Notes under the pieces: model-generated
Told to the model about the DNA's origin: nothing
What the model saw: only the letters and a program-made list of their open reading frames with translations
Database searches by the model: none
Assembly (NCBI RefSeq): GCF_910592395.1
Contig: NC_088318.1
Location: 5,542,756-5,602,755 of the forward strand
Direction of reading: 5' to 3'
Source of the DNA: Lineus longissimus
Taxonomy: Eukaryota > Nemertea > Pilidiophora > Heteronemertea > Lineidae
Length of the DNA: 60,000 bases
Shown: positions 54,476 to 60,000 of the stretch, one piece after another
Numbering within the stretch: the stretch's first letter is position 1
Layout: each line of letters begins with the position of its first letter
Made by a program: the position numbers and the translations under genes

Positions 54476-54920
54476 GGAATACTACGTGTATGGTCAAATA
54501 TTATCTAGGGTTTATCAGATAGACCATGCTGTTCAGAACACATTGGTACTTGGAAGTTTGCTAATCGGACCAGCAAATCCAGAGATATGACCCTTTTATG
54601 AATTAGCTAGGAATGCCATAGGGGCAGCCATTGATAACATCATATGGCCTAAGCTTGACTCAATTTTTGATTAGGCCTTTTTCATAATGCATTCCCTTCA
54701 TTGTTGGGAAGTGCATCCTGAAAAAAGCCTAATCAAAACTTGGTTCATATTTTAACTCTATGATGTCATCAATGGCCGCCCCTATGGCATTCCTAGCTAA
54801 CTCATAAATGGGTCACATAACTGGATTTGCTGGTCCGATTTGCAAATTTCAAGCACCAATGTGTTCTGAAAAGCATTATATATCGGATAAACCCTGGATG
54901 ATATTTGACCATGGTATTCC
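54476..54920. mobile_element. 445-bp long palindromic element
   Basis: Almost the whole stretch folds back on itself around 54700. The arms of about 220 bases start ggaatac and end gtattcc, with scattered mismatches; for example tgccataggggcagccattga pairs with the stretch at 54766-54790. A MITE or foldback inside CACTA 2, downstream of the SAM-like gene. Confidence 0.8.
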
Positions 54921-56306
54921 TTTGATTTAAAATGCACCTGAATATGTATCTCTAAGGTACATTCAGAGACAAGACTTGAGTAAGGAATAAGTCAGTGTTG
55001 TCGCCTGGCAATTTGTTTTGTAATTTTCAATCATTCATCCCAGAGTAATTGTAATGACATTGCACTGACAGCCATGTTGGGATTCAAGTGGCCTGTAATG
55101 ACGTCACAACACTTCTGCATCCTGTCACAGGCAGATTGTCTGGAACACCTCTGCCAATTTACTCCCAACATGGCTGCCAGTTGCGTCAGGTAATATGCCT
55201 CCATTTTCAAGATGCCGGAGACATTTCCAGAACTACTGGCACTAGCCTTTATTTTTGTAATTCTCACTTGTGACTTAAAACATTAGTGGTTTGAAATTCT
55301 TTTGGCCATAATTTGGTCCTTACTACTCTATTTGCAAAGATGTGATTTAAACTTTTGATTTTTAAGTTTGTTTCTCAATCGACAAAATGTTTAATTCCTT
55401 TGTGAGTTATTATGCTTGTATCTGTGTTGTGAATCAATATGGACTGTGGACTTGTGGACTTGTTCCATCTTAGAAATTCTTGCCGGTGTAATATATGTGA
55501 GTGTTTCCCGTGTGTGAGTGTTTCCCCTCATTGTTTGGGAACGCTCAAAAATAGATTGACAAGTTTTTCTGTGTATCCCCCCTATGGAAAAGTCGTGGTC
55601 TCTCTAGCTGCCTATTGTTTGGAAACACTGACACATGGGGAACAACCACAGATGTTACACCGGTCCTAAAACCTGAACCAGAAATTCAACTTGGTATCCT
55701 GTTCACCTTGAACATGTGATTTACAATTAGAGGATTCTTGGCTTAGTCTAAAATTTCAAAAAGATGGGACAGTTCCACTCCATGTGTAGCTTCATTCGTG
55801 GAGATGACCAAAATTGTTGAGATCTTAGTACAGGTATCAGATAATTGTGCAAATGGTCCTGGTCTTTTTCTTTAAGTTTATTGTGCAACACTAATTGTGT
55901 TCCAAAAGTTTGGCAGCATATTGTTTTGTTTCATATTTTAAGGTTTTGCACTGTGCCGTTATCAGACCACGATCTGTCGGGGTATTAGCAATGTTGAGTA
56001 TTTTCCCCTTCAGATTGAGTGGCAGTTACAGGGTTAACGTTTTATACATGTCCGTGTGATCCAGATGTTAATACTGTAAGGTACTTCTGTTGAGATCACA
56101 ACTTTCCAGATTCTAGTGCCAGACTGTGCATTCTCTCTGGAAGGTGGTTTGGTCTCTCCTAGGGCACCTCTCAGTATATTTGTAATTGTGAAAGTGTAGC
56201 TCTCTTTTATCTAATTTCATATCGTTTCTATTTTTATGAATAAAACGTTAAAATTACAGAATTTCTGTGTTTTTATGGTATTCAGTTTTCTGTAATTTAA
56301 CAGATA
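54921..56306. other. CACTA 2 right non-coding region
   Basis: No supported frame. A small inverted pair with cagccatgttggga lies at 55062-55081 and 55165-55184. Confidence 0.5.
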
Positions 56307-56450
56307 GTGCTTGCAGCAGAGTCTCAAGAATTTCTGTATTTTTACTGATCAACACATACAGATCATCTGTTAAAAAAAAGGAGATCTGTAGAACACTGAC
56401 TAGATTATGCAGTAAAATTACAGGACGTCTTGAGACTCTGCTGCAAGCAC
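56307..56450. repeat. CACTA 2 right subterminal inverted repeat
   Basis: Perfect 23-bp arms at 56307-56329 and 56428-56450 (outer end GTGCTTGCAGCAGAGTCTCA), 36 bases from the right terminus. Confidence 0.87.
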
Positions 56451-56486
56451 TTTTCTGTTTTTTTACGGAGAGTATTTCTAACAGTG

Positions 56487-57050
56487 TATAGACGACAGCA
56501 TGGGAATGTCCGTAATGCATCTTATTTGGGGGCGGCCATCTGTAAGGGGCCTATCACCTGATGGTGCAGATAGATGTAGACTGATATCCAAACTAGTGAT
56601 GCTTACTACGACGTTTTCGGACCTCTAAAGTACACTCAACGGGGATATTCTCATCAAAAACAGCATTGATATGTTTCTTTGGTAACAAATTTTCTGAAAC
56701 CAGGACATTTTGAAATCTCATTTAAGGAGTTCGGTAGTTTGTCCCTTTGGAAAATTAAACAAATATGTTTGATGGGCGTTTTAAACGGGTAACGATTGAC
56801 TCATCTGTATCTGTATCGAGCCTCCTTTGCAATTTTAAGCTGCGGAGAGGGCCGTAAGATTACCCGAGGCATGACAGGGTAAATGAAACAAAACTTATTT
56901 ACGTCAACCCCCCCCCCCTATCTATCGGTCGATTTCCCTCTTACTGGCGACCTCGTATCTCGTCTCGGGTATTTTTGTGTTTTATATTTATCTTAACAGC
57001 TTGATATTTAAGATTCGTTGTTGATATTTAATCCGTTATCCTCCTTTTAG
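56487..57050 (+). other. Probable DIRS intron, 3' part
   Basis: Non-coding sequence from the CACTA right end to an acceptor atcctccttttag ending at 57050. The region includes two C-runs near 56910. Confidence 0.45.
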
Positions 57051-57734
57051 GAACCTTCCGGCTCCGACTATGGAACTTCCGACACTCCTCCACCGGCGAA
57101 AAAGCAGCGTCTCGAAGAAACCAGCGTAAAACAAAAGAATGAGGCAAACCAATCAAAACCATGTGAGGCCCTACGCATAGCAAAAGAAAAGGTGAGGTCG
57201 GTGGCGACACAGAAGAATCCAAACGAATCTTTGTTGCTGGTTTATTTGGACGAACTGAGTTCCATAGCTTCCACATGCAACGATGACAACGCAAGTGTTT
57301 TCCAAGAATTAGCGCGTCAAGCTAAATACAATCAGGGTTCAGTTGACATTTCTTCATTCGCCCTCTCAGTTTTGGGAGGGGGTACGTGTGATATTGTAGC
57401 TAAAGCATTGTCAAAATGTGTAAAAAATGGAAAAGTGGCTTCAAAGGGGGAAAGATCCAGCGACAATGGCCAAGCAAATTTTAACCAGCGCGCGGCTTCC
57501 CCTTTGGCTAATCTCTACCCTCCCCATTTTAAAGGTATTCCTTCCCCTTTTCCATGGGGCTCTCCTTACCAGTTCGGGTTTCAGGGCTCTAGATCTTGGA
57601 GGGGAGGAAGAGGGGCGAGGTTCAACATGAATAGCAACAATAGTAGTATGCCCTGTTACTTTTGCGGCTCCAGTCAGCATTTTATTAAGAACTGTGAAAA
57701 AATGAAAGCAGCAAAAGAAAAAGCTAACATCTAG
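57051..57734 (+). CDS. DIRS-type ORF1 (gag-like) with CCHC zinc knuckle
   Basis: Open from the acceptor at 57050 in phase 0. It starts EPSGSDYGTSDTPPPAKKQR, with KKQR as a possible nuclear signal. The folded middle reads SLLLVYLDELSSIASTCNDD and VDISSFALSVLGGGTCDIV. A glycine- and arginine-rich stretch (SRSWRGGRGARF) and a zinc knuckle CYFCGSSQHFIKNC (CX2CX4HX4C) precede the stop at 57732. It would bind element RNA and form the particle. The first in-frame ATG is 57192, but the sequence before it also looks coded, so a spliced start in the exon at 45709 is more likely. Confidence 0.72.
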   Translation, partial: EPSGSDYGTSDTPPPAKKQRLEETSVKQKNEANQSKPCEALRIAKEKVRSVATQKNPNESLLLVYLDELSSIASTCNDDNASVFQELARQAKYNQGSVDISSFALSVLGGGTCDIVAKALSKCVKNGKVASKGERSSDNGQANFNQRAASPLANLYPPHFKGIPSPFPWGSPYQFGFQGSRSWRGGRGARFNMNSNNSSMPCYFCGSSQHFIKNCEKMKAAKEKANI

Positions 57735-58585
57735 GCTTTCGGTTCTCAACCCGGGGAGACTAATTCCCTAGTGGGATTCCTTTTTCTCACGTGGGTTGGG
57801 GATCGGAGGCTCTTTCCACAGGTATGTTGTTTGTATGTTTCAGGTTGATTGTGACCCTGAAATCCCAAGTTGGGAGCGGGACTGTGATTTGAAGTTTAGT
57901 AAGGACAAGTTGGTCTCTGCACAATCGACAACCTGGCTGAAGTTTTCGGATCCATGTGGAAAGAGCCTCCGAACTCCAACCCATACCGTACCTTTTGAAA
58001 ATATTCTGGCAAATGGGCCTCCGTATGTTTGTGATTTTGAAAGCTTATATGTCCGCAACCCAGACAGTTTTGTTGCGGGAGAACTCCACAATAGTTTACC
58101 AGAGTGGGATAAAATGTTGGATTTTTTGTCAGAAGCTGGGTCTCCTTGTGAAAACGTAAGACGGTGGCTCCATCGGGGTGTCGGCATTGAAGAATTTTTC
58201 ACTCCTTTTACAGGGGTTTTTAAAGGGAAGCGATATGATTCTCCTTTACCTCCAAGAATGTTTCTTAAAAATTCCCCAAGTTGTAAAAATTTTATTCCTT
58301 TCATTACCACGGAACTTAAAAAGAAAGTTGAAGATGGCACTCTATCACTGTTAGGAAAACTGGGGGAGTGCGAGATTCCACATCTTGTGTTACCTCTTAC
58401 CGTGGAGCCCTCTAAGCCCCGCTTATGTCACGATGAACGTTTTTTAAACCTTTGGATTAAAGACCTGCCATTCAAATTAGATACTCTTCGCGAGGTACAC
58501 AGGTTTGTGGGCAAAGGAGCCAAAATGGTTTCATGCGACGAAAAGTCGGGGTATAGCCACACATTAAACTGTCCCCTAATTCTAG
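57735..58585 (+). pseudogene. DIRS-type ORF2: N-terminal part and start of reverse transcriptase
   Basis: The frame from 57796 reads CDPEIPSWERDCDLKFSKD, VPFENILANGPPYVCDFE and EDGTLSLLGKLG. The first reverse transcriptase motifs follow: VEPSKPRLCHDERFLNLWI and MVSCDEKSGYSH, with the first catalytic aspartate. This arrangement is typical of DIRS polymerases, not Ty3. A frameshift near 58560-58590 moves the protein to another frame; the apparent continuation to 58704 is artefact. A possible acceptor tgtttcag ends at 57843. Confidence 0.82.
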
Positions 58586-58589
58586 GACG

Positions 58590-60000
58590 TATTTCGGGGT
58601 ACAGTTTGGGGGGTACGTATTCACTTACAACACCCTCCCCTTTGGTTGGAAGGCGTCAGCTTTTGTGTACCAGTCAGTTGGCTCCGTCCCTTCTCAGTAC
58701 TTGAGAAAATTTGGTATCATTAATACACTGTACATTGATGATAGGCTGGGCATTGAGAGCATAAATAAGGGTACTGGGGAAGTAGTGTTGCACATTGATG
58801 TAGTAAGGTATGCCTTGGCTCAATTGCTTACCAGACTAGGATATTTCATTGCTCTATGCAAGAGTTTCCTTGAAGGATTGGTGTCTTTAAGACATTTAGG
58901 GTTCATTGTCGACTCCGAAAAACAGGCGTACATCTTGCCGGAAGACAAAAAGGAAAAATTTATTAAATTGCGAGAATATATTCTTTCTTGTCAGGATGTA
59001 GATGTTAGGACTCTCCAAAAGTTTTTGGGTAAATGCATTTCTATGATGTTGGTTGTGCCGGGAGCAAGGCTCTATACAAGAGAGGTGAATAAGGCAATTT
59101 CTTTTTGTCTGCGAACTAACAATGACGTTCGTTTGTACCCGAAGTTAGTTGCAGAAATAGAACATTGGAGATTTGTAGATAACTAGACCGGTTGCATGCA
59201 ATGGAGAGTGGAGCGTCATGTGCAATTACTTCTTGCTACTGATGCCTCTCCTTACAAGTACGGAGTGTCTATTCTGTCAGGTGACTCCAAAGATCTCCAG
59301 TTTTCTGATTTTTGGAGCGTGGGGGATGATCGGCCGATTCACTTAAAAGAAGCAGACGCATTATACCAAGCTTTGTTGTCCCTACAGTCACATGTATCTG
59401 ACCACAGGGTAGATGTTTTGACTGACAGCAAGGTGCTTGTTGACACGTGGCACAGCCAGGGCAGTAAAGACAGGAATTTGAACGATATCCTTAAATGCAT
59501 TTTTAACTTCGTCTTGTCATCTAATATTGACTTAAACGTGTCTTACATTCCTTCTAGCAAGAATCCGGCCGATGCTCCTTCGCGCTCTCTGAATATGTCC
59601 GATGTGATGTTGTCACAACAGTCATGGGAAAAGGTGGAAGCTGCTTTCGGACCACATTCAGTGGACCTCATGTCTCTGGACAGTAACACGATGAAAGACA
59701 AGGACGCTAACCCGTTGCGCCATTTCACTCCAACACCCAGTCCCGGTTCTTCCGGTGTTAACGTGTTTGCTCAGAAGATTGGGCTTGAAAAGAACCCCTA
59801 TGTATTTCCACCTTTTCCCATGATCTCGGTGTTGCTGAATTTTCTCCTGGAAGAAAGGGTGAAGTGCTGGACGTTGGTTGTTCCAGAGCGCTCCTTACAA
59901 CTAGTATGGGACCCGTTGGTTGAAATGTATTCAACACAATCATTCCTTCTAGGTGGAAAGGGTGAGAAAGGGGTGATATATGTGCCAAGCAAAAAGGGTT
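58590..60000 (+). pseudogene. DIRS-type ORF2: reverse transcriptase, RNase H and C-terminal domain (runs off the window)
   Basis: After the frameshift the frame reads YNTLPFGWKASAFVYQSVG and the catalytic LYIDDRLG near 58731. SLRHLGFIVDSEKQ and LQKFLGKCISMMLVVPGA follow. A TAG at 59184 interrupts just before TGCMQWR. The same frame then shows RNase H: LLATDASPYKYGVSI, HLKEADALYQALL, VLTDSKVLVDTW and SYIPSSKNPADAPSR. Last is a region ending WEKVEAAFGPHSVDLMSLDS and NPYVFPPFPMISVLLNFL, as found before the methyltransferase-like part of DIRS elements. The tyrosine recombinase expected in this class lies beyond the window. Confidence 0.83.

Larger units (their letters stand above)
46257..56486 (+). 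mobile_element. CACTA/EnSpm-type DNA transposon 2, well preserved
   Basis: 10230 bp from CACTGTTAAAAAAA to TTTCTAACAGTG, with TA outside both ends. It encodes an open 947-aa C2H2 transposase and a spliced 531-aa SAM-like protein, both on the plus strand and in the same order as CACTA 1. Subterminal AT-rich repeats and a right-end hairpin are present. With both frames open this copy, or a close relative, could be active. Its insertion point lies in what appears to be an intron of a DIRS element. Confidence 0.87.

Noticed and set aside
1-60000. tRNA, rRNA or other structural RNA genes
   Set aside because: I looked for B-box-like ggttcgaatcc words and conserved rRNA stretches and found none convincing.

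Overview
The window reads as animal nuclear DNA from a genome with a very high load of transposable elements. Introns with GT..AG borders, spliced zinc-finger and SAM-like transposon genes, a eukaryotic-type protein kinase and Ty3, BEL, DIRS, CR1, CACTA and Mutator-like elements all fit a marine invertebrate. Frequent words such as taggcctac and long (GAC)n tracts remind me of echinoderm or hemichordate genomes, but that is a weak inference. I found no convincing ordinary host gene, tRNA, rRNA or CRISPR array. Almost every recognisable coding stretch belongs to a transposon, and many are broken by later insertions.

Layout. 0-1.3 kb: non-coding with small repeats. 1.35-10.4 kb: three Ty3-type LTR retrotransposons nested like dolls. 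Element A (1987-6710, TSD GCTGC) sits in the gag start of element B (1557-8850, TSD GTGGA). B in turn sits near the 3' end of the 5' LTR of element C (1349 to about 10440, truncated). 10.4-12.0 kb: non-coding with a perfect 35-bp inverted repeat. 12.0-18.65 kb: a decayed BEL/Pao element whose gag is split by a 3261-bp transposon (12460-15720, 9-bp TSD). That transposon has 650-bp inverted arms built of 49-bp tandem repeats and carries an intact-looking protein kinase gene.

19.67-32.72 kb: a decayed CACTA/EnSpm-type DNA transposon with a broken transposase and a broken SAM-like second gene, plus internal insertions (foldback element, CR1 LINE, MITEs, tandem duplications). 32.72-33.46 kb: a second BEL integrase fragment. 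36.3-44.7 kb: a Mutator-like element encoding an OTU-type protease domain, an MULE transposase core and a SWIM zinc finger, split by arrays of a roughly 300-bp repeat. 45.7-60 kb: a probable DIRS-type retrotransposon. Its ORF1 intron appears to have received a second, much better preserved CACTA element (46257-56486). This one has an open 947-aa transposase and a five-exon, 531-aa SAM-like gene whose exon phases all agree.

The region is best read as a stratified transposon graveyard with some fresh layers. The points most worth following up are the kinase-bearing foldback transposon, the conserved two-gene structure of the CACTA family, and the 300-bp repeat arrays carrying CTCF-like and AGGTCA motifs.
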